The position numbers were made by a program, and so were the translations under genes. Below are positions 7,997 through 15,968 of a stretch of 64,000 bases of DNA, piece after piece (the stretch's first letter is position 1; every line of letters starts with the position of its first letter). The DNA comes from Candidatus Magasanikbacteria bacterium RIFCSPHIGHO2_01_FULL_41_23. GTDB taxonomy: Bacteria > Patescibacteria > ABY1 > Magasanikbacterales > UBA922. The notes beneath the pieces are model-generated. The model was not told the DNA's origin and made no database searches. It saw nothing but the letters and a program-made list of their open reading frames with translations. The stretch spans positions 1-64,000 of the forward strand of contig MFPT01000003.1 of NCBI GenBank assembly GCA_001782805.1, in the 5' to 3' direction.

Positions 7997-8890
7997 ATGC
8001 CAAAAAAATTACATATTTTCAACACAATATCGCAGTTAAGAGAACGATTCTATACCTCGGCTGTTGTAAAACAGGCGCTTTTAAAGCTAATCAGCGAAGC
8101 AGAAGTGGCCGAACAAGTATACAACTCTAACGCGATTGAAAACAGTACACTCACTCTTGAGGAAACCGAAAAAATACTTTTGCAAATAGATTTGGATCGA
8201 TATATTACGGAGCGAGAAATGTTTGAAGCCAAAAATTTGGCGCGAGTTGTGTCGTATATTGATCAAAGAGCCAAAGAACGAGAGCTCTCCCTAGAGGTGA
8301 TTTTATCACTTCACAAAATGTTGATTTCCAATATTCGCGATGATATCGCTGGCAGATTTAGAAAAAATAATGAATTTGTACGCGTTGGCAGTCACATTGC
8401 TCCCAATCCCAACGAAGTGGTGGGTCGCACGGAAAAAATGTTATCCGAATACAACGCCACCAGCCACGAAAATATTATTAAAAGAATAGCAAAATTGCAT
8501 CTGGCTTTTGAATATATCCATCCATTTTGCGATGGTAATGGCCGTATTGGTCGGGTTATCAATAATTATTTGCTAATACGAGAAGGATTTGTCCCAATAA
8601 ACATAAAATTTATCGACCGAAACAAATACTACGAAGCGTTTAAAGAATTTGACGAAAAAGACGCGACGGCAATTATGGAAGAAATAGTAGGTAAAGCACT
8701 TACCAATAGTTACCACAAACGACTTGCCTATTTGGAGGGTGCCAATATTATTACACTCGCTGAATACGGAAAAATAAATAAAATATCACACTCTAATTTG
8801 ATTAATAAAGCCAGTCGACAGACAATAGAGGCCTTTTTGGAAAAAGGTGTGTGGAAAATAGGTGCCGTGCAAAAACATCAAGGTGATTAA
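7997..8890 (+). CDS. fic: Fic-family AMP-transferase (class II)
   Basis: Fic enzymes transfer AMP or other phosphate-containing groups from nucleotides to target proteins. The active-site motif HPFCDGNGRIGR starts near residue 175 and keeps the catalytic His, acidic and Arg residues. The N-terminal inhibitory helix carries S44-NAI-E48-N49, fitting the (S/T)xxxE(G/N) motif of self-inhibited class II Fic proteins. Residues beyond about 250 form a short helical tail (ANIITLAEYGKINKIS) that could be an incomplete winged helix. At 297 residues it is slightly shorter than typical 330-370 class II proteins. Strong promoter and palindromic operator suggest tight regulation. Confidence 0.92.
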   Translation: MPKKLHIFNTISQLRERFYTSAVVKQALLKLISEAEVAEQVYNSNAIENSTLTLEETEKILLQIDLDRYITEREMFEAKNLARVVSYIDQRAKERELSLEVILSLHKMLISNIRDDIAGRFRKNNEFVRVGSHIAPNPNEVVGRTEKMLSEYNATSHENIIKRIAKLHLAFEYIHPFCDGNGRIGRVINNYLLIREGFVPINIKFIDRNKYYEAFKEFDEKDATAIMEEIVGKALTNSYHKRLAYLEGANIITLAEYGKINKISHSNLINKASRQTIEAFLEKGVWKIGAVQKHQGD

Positions 8891-8953
8891 CGAATTCGCC
8901 CCCACTGATTGAATGACGAGCAAAAAAACAAAAAGTTTAAAAATTTTATATCG

Positions 8954-8990
8954 CCTAACAGCCGATATGCGATTACGCTAACCGATATTT
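8954..8990 (+). repeat. attC-like left half-site D
   Basis: GCCTAAC (8954-8960) plus the arm AGCCGATATGCG match the left half of site B, including about 20 bp of upstream sequence (TTTATATC against GTATATC). The right half is absent: the YdeI-like gene begins within 35 bp. The piece CCGATAT is repeated (8962 and 8982). Confidence 0.4.
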
Positions 8991-8991
8991 T

Positions 8992-9270
8992 ATGACAGAA
9001 AAAGAAATTGCTACAGGCGTAGTTCATAAAGTACCGGCTGATTTAAATGAGATATTAATTTCAAATCCCGACGTACTTGAAAAATGGAACAGCCTTACAT
9101 CTCTCGCACGTAACGAGTGGATATGTTGGGTAACTATTGTCAAGAAACCAGAAACAAGAAAAGAACATTTAGTTCGTTTACGTGCAGATCTTTTGAATGG
9201 GAAACGCAGACCCTGTTGTTGGCCAGGCTGTCATCATCGTAGACCAAGTGCAAAAAAGTGGTTTAAATAA
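8992..9270 (+). CDS. YdeI/OmpD-associated-like small protein
   Basis: A 92-residue protein with the hallmarks of the YdeI/OmpD-associated (PF13376-like) C-terminal domain: LNEILISNPDVLEKWNSL, then SLARNEWICWVTIVKKPETR and HLVRLRADLLNGKRRP. It ends with a Cys/His-rich tail (CCWPGCHHRR) that might bind metal. The biochemical role of this domain is not well settled. Last plus-strand gene of the accessory island, converging on pyrI. Confidence 0.7.
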   Translation: MTEKEIATGVVHKVPADLNEILISNPDVLEKWNSLTSLARNEWICWVTIVKKPETRKEHLVRLRADLLNGKRRPCCWPGCHHRRPSAKKWFK

Positions 9271-9309
9271 GTAAAACATTCACTTCATTTCAGAGTTATT
9301 TGAGCATTG

Positions 9310-9765
9310 TTACACCAAATCCCGCTGATCAAATTCTTTTTCGCAATAATGGCATTGAAAAAATATTTTTTTGCCAGCTCGTTTGGGTGTAAATTTAGTT
9401 TTAATGATTTCGTGATTAGTAATGCATTTAGGATTGGGACAATGCGCCACTGTGGTGAGGAGCCCGGGAATTTCCACGGGAAATTTTTTACTTATCTCGC
9501 CGTTACGAATAATATTAATACTGGCTTCGGGTGCGATTAAATAGACTTGATTAATTTCGTCCGGTGTCAATTCGCGATTTTCAATTTTTATAATATCTTT
9601 ACGCCCCAGCTTTTTACTGGGCATATTGGCGCCCATAGTGACAATGGAGTCTGAATTTAAAAGACGCAACAAGGTAATGAGGCGCACGGCTTGTCCTCCC
9701 GGGACATGATCAATCACCGTGCCATTGGCAATTTTAAATACGCGATATATTTTTGTGGTAGGCAT
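9310..9765 (-). CDS. pyrI: aspartate carbamoyltransferase regulatory subunit
   Basis: Regulatory chain of aspartate transcarbamoylase. It binds nucleotides in its N-terminal domain (TVIDHVPGGQAVRLITLL) and contacts PyrB through a C-terminal zinc domain with four Cys: CPNPKC (about residue 109) and CHYC (about 138). The 151-residue length is canonical. It follows pyrB by 4 bp in one transcript. Its presence implies a dodecameric, allosterically controlled ATCase. Confidence 0.97.
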   Translation of the reverse strand: MPTTKIYRVFKIANGTVIDHVPGGQAVRLITLLRLLNSDSIVTMGANMPSKKLGRKDIIKIENRELTPDEINQVYLIAPEASINIIRNGEISKKFPVEIPGLLTTVAHCPNPKCITNHEIIKTKFTPKRAGKKIFFQCHYCEKEFDQRDLV

Positions 9766-9769
9766 AAAA

Positions 9770-10696
9770 TTAATTAAGTTTACCGAGAACTAGGCCGAGT
9801 AGAGCTTGGCGTGCGTACAGGCCGTTTTCCGCTTGCTGAAAATAATAAGCATGAGGCGTATTGTCCACAGCCGATGTGATTTCACCAACGCGTGGCAGGG
9901 GATGGAGCACGCGCATATTTGGTTTTACGCCGCGCAAAAGCGGAGTGTCCAAAATATACATGCTTTTGGCCTTTTCGTATTCCGTGATATCGGAAAAACG
10001 TTCTTTTTGAATACGGGTCATATATAAAATATCCACTTGTCTAATTACTTCGTCAATTGTATCTTTACAATAATATTTAATTCCGGCAGTATCCAATTCA
10101 CGCAGTAGATAATCAGGCATTTGCAAAAAATTGGGCGCCACAAAATACAGAGTCGGTTGGAAAAATTTTAGGGCTTGTAATAATGAATGCACGGTGCGGC
10201 CGTACCTCAAGTCGCCGACCATGGCGATTTTCAAGCCGGTTAATTTATTTTGGCATTCTTTAATGGTAAATAAATCCAACAGTGTTTGGGTGGGATGTTG
10301 ATTGGCACCATCGCCGCCATTTAAAATTGGTTTATCAGTAGCTTCGCTCGCGCGTCGGGCTGAACCTTCCAAAGGATGGCGCATGGCGATTACATCCACA
10401 TATTGGCCGATAATTTTCATGCCATCATAAAGAGTCTCACCTTTGGAAGCAGACGACACAGCTGCGTCAGCAAATCCAATCACTCTTCCACCAAGCCGCT
10501 GCATCGCAGTTTCAAATGATAAACGCGTGCGCGTGGAAGGTTCAAAAAAACAACTTCCCATTACTTTTCCTTCCAAAAGTTTTGGTTGCGGTTTTTTCTT
10601 TAATTCTCCAGCATGTTTAAGGACAGTTAAAATATCAGTTCGGCTTAATTCAGGAATTGAAATAATGTCGCGATCCTGCCAATTATTTTTCAGCAT
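9770..10696 (-). CDS. pyrB: aspartate carbamoyltransferase catalytic subunit
   Basis: Condenses carbamoyl phosphate with aspartate, the committed step of pyrimidine synthesis. Carbamoyl-phosphate-binding STRTRLSFE (about residue 56), the aspartate/carbamoyl region GGDGANQHPTQTLLDL and the C-terminal VLHPLPR are all present. The 308-residue length is normal. The gene lies in an operon with pyrI. No other de novo pyrimidine genes are in the window, so the rest of the pathway must be elsewhere or missing. Confidence 0.97.
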   Translation of the reverse strand: MLKNNWQDRDIISIPELSRTDILTVLKHAGELKKKPQPKLLEGKVMGSCFFEPSTRTRLSFETAMQRLGGRVIGFADAAVSSASKGETLYDGMKIIGQYVDVIAMRHPLEGSARRASEATDKPILNGGDGANQHPTQTLLDLFTIKECQNKLTGLKIAMVGDLRYGRTVHSLLQALKFFQPTLYFVAPNFLQMPDYLLRELDTAGIKYYCKDTIDEVIRQVDILYMTRIQKERFSDITEYEKAKSMYILDTPLLRGVKPNMRVLHPLPRVGEITSAVDNTPHAYYFQQAENGLYARQALLGLVLGKLN

Positions 10697-10713
10697 ATTT
10701 TTAGTAATTTTTT

Positions 10714-10741
10714 AAAAAGACCACTCATTTTCGGAGTGGCC
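10714..10741 (-). terminator. terminator after gatB
   Basis: On the minus strand GGCCACTC and GAGTGGTC pair around a 7-nt loop, followed by TTTTT. It separates gatB from pyrB, so pyrBI must have its own promoter in the short gap or depend on readthrough. Confidence 0.85.
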
Positions 10742-10782
10742 TCGTATTTATAGGGGATAATTTGTAATTATCGGTGAATTTT

Positions 10783-12348
10783 TCATAGTGAATCCAGTGT
10801 ATCATTATCCAATTTTTCTCGCAATAGTTTTTCCACAATTATTGGATCAGCACTGCCTTCCGTGGCTTTCATGATCATGCCTTTTAAAAATTGAAACACG
10901 GCAATTTTTCCCGCGCGATATTGCTCCACTTGCGTCGGATAATTTTTAATAACTTCAACAATAACTTCGTCCAATTTTTTCTCGTCACTAACTTGACCAT
11001 ATCCTTTTTCTTCCATAATATGCGTCGGGTCAATATCAGTTTCACTAGCAACCATTTCAATTAAAATTTTCAACGCATTTGTGGTATTCACTCGGCCAGC
11101 GTGCATTAAGGCGATCAATTCCGCGAAATTTTCCGGACTGATTTTGAAATCAGCGATAGTTTTGTTGGTTGTTTTTAAAATTCCCATTAATTTTCCCGTT
11201 AACCAACTGCCGCATAATTTGGCCAGTTTGGCCGGACTGTCTGATTCGCGTTTAGTTTCGGGCAATGCTTCCAACCACGTAGCCAATTCACTCATTACTG
11301 CTTCCGCAAAATCAGCCAAGATCAAATCTTGGGTCAAAATCTCCGCATCAGAATAGGAAAAACCCAATTCCTCATGAAAACGCGTACGTTTGGCAATGGG
11401 TAATTCAGGCAATGCCAAATCGGACGTGTATTGAAGTGGATGAAACGGCGGAATATCCGGATCAGGAAAATAGCGATAATCAGCCGCATTTTCCTTGAAG
11501 CGTTGTGGCACGGTTTCGCTTTTATTTTCATCCCAGCCGCGCGTTTCTTGTTCCCATGTTTTTCCTGTCTCCAATAATTTTGTTTGTCGGGCAATTTCAA
11601 AATTAATCGCTCGTTCCACGGCGCGGAATGAATTAATATTTTTTACTTCCACTTTATTATTGAGTGTATAATCACCCAATGGTTTTACAACACCCTCAAT
11701 AATTTCAAATTTACCGGCTTTTTGCATTGATATATTGGCTTCCACGCGCATTTGTCCTTTTTCCATGTCAGCCGTACTCACTTTTAAATAGCGGAAAATT
11801 TGTTGCAATTCTTGTGCATACGTTTTGGCTTCCAGCGCGGTTTTAAAATCCGGCTCACTCACAATTTCCACGAGCGGTGTGCCGGCACGATTAAAATCCA
11901 CCAAAGTAGCTCCATCAGTCCCGACAGAATCTGGATGTAATGATTTGGCACTGTCTTCTTCCAAATGCGCGCGCCGAATTTTTATCATAGCCGTATCACG
12001 GATATTTGTCTCGAGTGGAAAATTCAATGTAATTGAACCATGCTCGGCAATCGGCTCGTCATATTGGGAAATTTGGTAGCCTTTGGGTAAATCAGGATAA
12101 AAATAATGCTTGCGATCAAATTTGGATATTTCCGGAATTGTACAGCTTAATGCTTGGCCAATTAAAACTGTCCAGGCAATCGCGGTTTGATTTGGGACTG
12201 GCAATGTGCCCGGATGCGCCAGACAGATCGGACAAATGTTAGTGTTCGCGACTTTGGTTTCCGGATCATTGGGGCAACTGCAAAACATCTTGGATTTAGT
12301 AGCCAATTCCACATGAATTTCCAAACCAATAATCGGAATCAGCTCCAT
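10783..12348 (-). CDS. gatB: Asp-tRNA(Asn)/Glu-tRNA(Gln) amidotransferase subunit B
   Basis: Subunit of GatCAB that activates Glu or Asp on misacylated tRNA before amidation. The N-terminal signature IGLEIHVEL, the zinc Cys set CSCPND / ICPICLAHPG and the region HYFYPDLPKGYQISQYD are clear, followed by the helical and YqeY-like C-terminal domains to residue 521 (usual about 475-500). gatA and gatC are not in the window. Confidence 0.97.
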   Translation of the reverse strand: MELIPIIGLEIHVELATKSKMFCSCPNDPETKVANTNICPICLAHPGTLPVPNQTAIAWTVLIGQALSCTIPEISKFDRKHYFYPDLPKGYQISQYDEPIAEHGSITLNFPLETNIRDTAMIKIRRAHLEEDSAKSLHPDSVGTDGATLVDFNRAGTPLVEIVSEPDFKTALEAKTYAQELQQIFRYLKVSTADMEKGQMRVEANISMQKAGKFEIIEGVVKPLGDYTLNNKVEVKNINSFRAVERAINFEIARQTKLLETGKTWEQETRGWDENKSETVPQRFKENAADYRYFPDPDIPPFHPLQYTSDLALPELPIAKRTRFHEELGFSYSDAEILTQDLILADFAEAVMSELATWLEALPETKRESDSPAKLAKLCGSWLTGKLMGILKTTNKTIADFKISPENFAELIALMHAGRVNTTNALKILIEMVASETDIDPTHIMEEKGYGQVSDEKKLDEVIVEVIKNYPTQVEQYRAGKIAVFQFLKGMIMKATEGSADPIIVEKLLREKLDNDTLDSL

Positions 12349-12371
12349 ATCCGTATTTAATTAAGGAAAAT

Positions 12372-12479
12372 AAAATAAAAATTCACTGCGTATCTTTTTC
12401 TGAGATCCGCCCGACCGGGACGGACTCAAAAAAGCTTTAGGAGTTTATCCCGACTTGTCGTGGTTCCATTTTTATTTTA
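12372..12479. repeat. terminal-inverted-repeat element, copy 1
   Basis: Homologous to 46751-46854. Both begin AAAATAAAAATTCACTGC, continue ATCTTTTTCTGAGA, resume with CTCAAAAAAGCTTTA and end TTCCATTTTTATTTTA. The outer 11 bp form an inverted repeat and the inner CTTTTTCTGAGA/CTCAAAAAAG blocks also pair, so a transcript would fold into a long hairpin. GC-rich palindromes interrupt it (CCGCCCGACCGGGACGG and ATCCCGACTTGTCG). Its right side encodes the last residues of the membrane protein at 12437-13201. Confidence 0.75.
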
Positions 12480-13201
12480 GTATCTTTTAGATTTTCGTAC
12501 ACAATAATCGGTGTGAGTGTCATAATCGGCAGAAAAAGAAAATAAAACAAGAACATTAATCCAAGGGACATCCAATAACCGCTAATCATTCCGGAGTCTA
12601 ACAAAAAGTAGCGACCCGGAGTAAGAATTATCCAGCTGCATACAGAAAAAATTACGATGTATACCACTGATGGAGCAATCAAATTCCACAATACTGAACC
12701 AAATCGTCCTACTACCAGATTGCGACTGGCTTTAAGCGCTGCCAGTGGTTTTTGGTTGTCAATAATAACTGCCAATGGCGCGAAATAAAACCAAATCGCA
12801 AAAATTATACCGGGAATAAGTAAGAGTAAAGAGCCACCCAAGACAATCAAAGTTAAAAGAAAACTGGCGATTAAAAATGGTATGAAAACTTTTATTGCGG
12901 CCTTAAATTCATTTGGAACAGTATCCGGTGTTTCATGGCGATACAATTTTCTTAAGACTCGGGTCATAGTGATTGAAACAACAACGAATAGACCAATTAA
13001 TGCTAGTTGCGTGGCCGCGATAGCGATTATGGCAAATACTCCGGACAATATATTTTGGAAAAAGGGAATGCTTAATACGGCGTTTAAAGCCAAAAGTATC
13101 CAGCCTGCCATGCTGAGAGCAATGTATTTGGCGATTTCGCGAAAATTGTCTCGATAGGTTTGCAGAGTCTGGCGAATTATTTCACTGACTGTTATAAGCA
13201 T
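12437..13201 (-). CDS. multi-pass membrane protein, unknown function
   Basis: A 254-residue integral membrane protein with about six hydrophobic segments (for example IALSMAGWILLALNAVLSIP, LLTLIVLGGSLLLLIPGIIF and LIAPSVVYIVIFSVCSWIIL). The N-terminal helix MLITVSEIIRQTLQTYRDNF and the ALKASRNLVVGRFGSVLWN segment resemble glycerophosphodiester-phosphodiesterase membrane-domain / DUF975-like proteins common in small genomes. It overlaps tmk by 10 bp. The last ten residues are encoded by the repeat element at 12372-12479, so the C-terminus has been remodelled by the insertion. Confidence 0.75.
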   Translation of the reverse strand: MLITVSEIIRQTLQTYRDNFREIAKYIALSMAGWILLALNAVLSIPFFQNILSGVFAIIAIAATQLALIGLFVVVSITMTRVLRKLYRHETPDTVPNEFKAAIKVFIPFLIASFLLTLIVLGGSLLLLIPGIIFAIWFYFAPLAVIIDNQKPLAALKASRNLVVGRFGSVLWNLIAPSVVYIVIFSVCSWIILTPGRYFLLDSGMISGYWMSLGLMFLFYFLFLPIMTLTPIIVYENLKDTKIKMEPRQVGINS

Positions 13202-13920
13202 ATATTAATTATTTTTTGAATAATTTGAATAAAAGGAAGCAATTTTGATTCTAATGCTGACCAAATTAAACAGTGGGTAGCTTCAATCGAAAGCAACTTT
13301 TCGTCCGGAGCGCATTCAATTACTTGGTAACTCGGAAATTTTTTAGCTAAATGTAGGTAACTGGCTTCGGCTTGACGCAGATGATTAATGTCATCCTCAT
13401 GAATATCGCGTTTTTTGCCTTGGAGATATTCACGTCCGACCGCGGTTTTTTGGTCAACCAGACGTTGGGAAATTTCCGGACTAACATGCAAAATAAGACT
13501 ATAATCAGGCCGTGGAATATGGAAAATAGTATACTCCAATTCGTCAATCCAAGCAAAAAATTTTTCCCGCTCTTGTTCATCAGCGATTTTGCCGCCATTA
13601 TGCGCCATATTTGACCCCACATAGCGATTGGCAATGACGATTTTGCCTTCGGCCAGCCACTGACGGATTTGTGGCGCGGCCGCGTAGCGATCAATGGCAA
13701 AAAAAACCGAAGCGGGGTATGGCCCAACTTCTTCGGCTGTTCCCAATTTTCCATTTAAATAATCTTCCACCATTGTACAACTCCGTTCGCCATAACGCGG
13801 GAAATTAATAACTTCAACTGGATAATTTTTCTGTTTTAGCCGCGCTACCAAAAGTTCTGTTTGGGTCCCTTTGCCCGATCCATCCGTGCCTTCGATCGTG
13901 ATAAAAAGCCCCTTACTCAT
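13192..13920 (-). CDS. tmk: thymidylate kinase
   Basis: Phosphorylates dTMP to dTDP. P-loop FITIEGTDGSGKGTQTELL (residues 5-23), the dTMP-binding DR-Y motif in FAIDRYAAAPQIRQWL and the lid-like QKTAVGREYLQGKKRDIHE are present. The 242 residues are longer than the usual 205-215, with a longer lid and a helical C-terminal end. This could be the archaeal/eukaryotic-like Tmk variant found in some CPR. It belongs functionally with the dTTP cluster at 18.4-21.3 kb. Confidence 0.92.
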   Translation of the reverse strand: MSKGLFITIEGTDGSGKGTQTELLVARLKQKNYPVEVINFPRYGERSCTMVEDYLNGKLGTAEEVGPYPASVFFAIDRYAAAPQIRQWLAEGKIVIANRYVGSNMAHNGGKIADEQEREKFFAWIDELEYTIFHIPRPDYSLILHVSPEISQRLVDQKTAVGREYLQGKKRDIHEDDINHLRQAEASYLHLAKKFPSYQVIECAPDEKLLSIEATHCLIWSALESKLLPFIQIIQKIINICL

Positions 13921-13922
13921 AT

Positions 13923-14471
13923 TTATGAAATATTTTTTTCTAAAATATCAAATATTCCCAGTAGTTTTTTGAGCAGATTTGTGTCTTTAGTCTCGCCATT
14001 GTCATCAAAAGCGCTCCAAGGACGAGGAAGACATACTTCGCTATATAGTGGAATCATCCGCAGTTCAATGACTACCTGACGTAGTTGTTCAACGGCTCGC
14101 GTACCGCCCGCTCCGCCACCATAGCCAACAAATGAAACCGGCTTTCCGTTCCATTCAGAAAATAAATGGTCAAGAGCATTTTTAAGTACGCCTGGATACC
14201 CATGATTATATTCCGGCGTTACTATAATAAATCCATCAAACGAACTGATTTTTTCACTCCAGGCGCGAGTTTGTGGGTCATCATAGTTGCCATTAATAAT
14301 TTCGCCTGGGGAGTCGGGACTATCAAAAAATGGTAATGGCCAGTCGCGTAAATCGATCAATTCATAGTGTGCCGCTGTTTGCTCGTTGGTGTGGTTATAT
14401 ACCCAAGTGGCGACCTTGTCTCCCTCACGTCCTTGGCGTGTGCTGCCAAGAATGATTCCTACATGTTTCAT
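13923..14471 (-). CDS. NAD(P)H-dependent FMN reductase
   Basis: Flavodoxin-fold reductase (NADPH-dependent FMN reductase family). FMN phosphate loop GSTRQGREGDKVATW at residues 8-22, the flavin-contact region VTPEYNHGYPGVLKNALDHL and VSFVGYGGGAGGTRAVEQL are diagnostic. The ATG at 14471 (182 residues) is preferred since the family begins at the first strand KHVGIILGS. It stands 2 bp from tmk and is probably co-transcribed with the VOC gene upstream. Physiological electron acceptor unknown. Confidence 0.9.
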   Translation of the reverse strand: MKHVGIILGSTRQGREGDKVATWVYNHTNEQTAAHYELIDLRDWPLPFFDSPDSPGEIINGNYDDPQTRAWSEKISSFDGFIIVTPEYNHGYPGVLKNALDHLFSEWNGKPVSFVGYGGGAGGTRAVEQLRQVVIELRMIPLYSEVCLPRPWSAFDDNGETKDTNLLKKLLGIFDILEKNIS

Positions 14472-14496
14472 AGTTTTTTTGGTTAAATAATCAAAT

Positions 14497-14880
14497 TTAG
14501 GTCTTGGTAAAAAATGTAATCTCAAAACCTTCTGGATCCGCTATTTTAAACGATGTGTCTCCCCAAACATTATCTCTAATACCGTAGATAACAGTATCAG
14601 AATTTTGAAATTTTTTAAATAATTCCCAAACATCGGAGACCTCAAGTGAAAGATCGCAACCAACGATTGGTTGGTATTTCTTTTCTGGCGAAAGAAGTTC
14701 TATTGTTGCTCCGCCAGTGTCAAACATCACTCCTTTGTCATTTTCACCGCGATTCCATTCTTTGGTAACCGGCCAATCCATTATTGTTTCATAAAAATGT
14801 CTAACCAAATCAAAATTTTTGGGGTAAAGTTTTAACCTGAATTCCCTAATTTCTGTGAGTTCGTTCCGTTTTTTATTCAT
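14497..14880 (-). CDS. VOC-fold (glyoxalase-like) protein
   Basis: A 127-residue vicinal-oxygen-chelate protein. Two beta-alpha-beta-beta-beta modules are readable: LVRHFYETIMDWPVTKEW with VMFDTGGATIELLSP, then VSDVWELFKKF with FKIADPEGFEITFF. The ending DPEGFEITFF is typical. Potential metal ligands include the Glu residues of IELL and EITFF. Substrate cannot be inferred; glyoxalase and antibiotic-resistance functions both occur in the family. Confidence 0.85.
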   Translation of the reverse strand: MNKKRNELTEIREFRLKLYPKNFDLVRHFYETIMDWPVTKEWNRGENDKGVMFDTGGATIELLSPEKKYQPIVGCDLSLEVSDVWELFKKFQNSDTVIYGIRDNVWGDTSFKIADPEGFEITFFTKT

Positions 14881-14938
14881 AGTGGCTGTATTGTATCGTG
14901 GCGGTTGGGTGTAGTCAATGGGGTTTGGGTCTAACTTT

Positions 14939-14971
14939 ATAGTTTACAGTTGACAGTAAACTGTAAACTAT
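14939..14971 (+). promoter_or_regulatory. palindromic operator over the 14985 promoter
   Basis: ATAGTTTACAG (14939-14949) and CTGTAAACTAT (14961-14971) form a perfect 11-bp inverted repeat with an 11-bp centre. The centre contains the -35 box. Binding would block RNA polymerase. The downstream gene encodes a winged-helix protein, so autorepression is the simple reading. Confidence 0.8.
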
Positions 14972-14978
14972 GTATACT
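14950..14978 (+). promoter_or_regulatory. sigma70 promoter, leaderless transcript
   Basis: TTGACA (14950-14955), 17-nt spacer, TATACT (14973-14978). The expected start of transcription coincides with the ATG at 14985, seven bases after the -10 box. This rules out the upstream ATG at 14970, which lies inside the promoter. Confidence 0.88.
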
Positions 14979-14984
14979 GTGCAT

Positions 14985-15968
14985 ATGAAAACTACTACCG
15001 CAACAAAAATTATCAGCTATCTTGGCGCTCATTCTCAGGCAACTGCCAAGGAATTGGCGGATGTGACTGGTATTAGCCGGCAGGCATTGTTTCGGCAACT
15101 AGGCAAGTTGCAGATGCAAGATCAGATATATAAAATTGGTACGCCGCCGGAGGTTTTTTATTTGCTTAAACAGAAGATTATCGAGGATCATCGTGATCAC
15201 ACTGAAATTGATCCGGCAACTAAAATATATATAGATAAAAATTACTTGTTTATTACTCCAACGGGAGAGCGTCTGGAAGGATTGGTTGGTTTTATTGATT
15301 GGTGTAGAAAAACCAAACAACCGGTTGAAAAAACCGCTCAGGAATATGTAAAAACTCTTGGGAAATATAATGCCTATAAAAAGAATGGTCTTATTGACGG
15401 CACGGTTAAACTCAAAACCACCTTTGGTCATTCTTCAATGCATAAATTATATTATCTTGATTTTTACAGCATTGAACGGTTTGGAAAAACCAAACTTGGT
15501 CAACTACTTCTTTATGCCAAACAGAGTCAAAATCGTCACCTTATCAAGGAGCTTATTGTTGATATTAAACCAGCGATTGCACAATTGATTAAAAAAAATA
15601 ACATTGAAGCGATTGGATTTATTCCGCCTACAGTCAAACGCGAGGTGCAATTTATGAAAGAATTAGAGCGCCAGCTTCATTTTAAGGTCGCCAAAATTTC
15701 TATTTTTAAAATCAGAAATGGAATTTCTGTCCCACAAAAAACACTTAATAAATTGGAAGATAGAATTGAAAATGCAAAAAAAACCATGGTGGTGGATACG
15801 ACCAAACAGTATAAAAATATTTTGTTAATTGATGATGCCGTTGGTTCAGGCGCGACCCTCAATGAAATCGCGGCACAGATAAAAACAAAGGGTGTTGGCA
15901 GTGGCAAGATCTTTGGCCTGGCGGTTACGGGGAGTTTTAAGGGTTTTGATGTGATTAGTGAGGTTTAA
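14985..15968 (+). CDS. winged-helix / ComF-like phosphoribosyltransferase regulator
   Basis: Two-domain protein of 327 residues. Residues 1-60 are a winged helix (AKELADVTGISRQALFRQLGKL). The C-terminal 130 residues resemble ComF-type phosphoribosyltransferases: a PRPP loop ILLIDDAVGSGATLNE near 278-293, preceded by the Q-x2-L-x4-R-x2-N pattern (QKTLNKLEDRIENA) seen in ComF. The architecture recalls Bacillus PurR, an HTH-PRTase repressor that senses PRPP, though the sequences are not obviously the same family. Residues 70-190 are unrecognised. Inference: a PRPP- or nucleotide-responsive autorepressor. Its 3' end overlaps the convergent HAD gene by 4 bp. Confidence 0.8.
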   Translation: MKTTTATKIISYLGAHSQATAKELADVTGISRQALFRQLGKLQMQDQIYKIGTPPEVFYLLKQKIIEDHRDHTEIDPATKIYIDKNYLFITPTGERLEGLVGFIDWCRKTKQPVEKTAQEYVKTLGKYNAYKKNGLIDGTVKLKTTFGHSSMHKLYYLDFYSIERFGKTKLGQLLLYAKQSQNRHLIKELIVDIKPAIAQLIKKNNIEAIGFIPPTVKREVQFMKELERQLHFKVAKISIFKIRNGISVPQKTLNKLEDRIENAKKTMVVDTTKQYKNILLIDDAVGSGATLNEIAAQIKTKGVGSGKIFGLAVTGSFKGFDVISEV

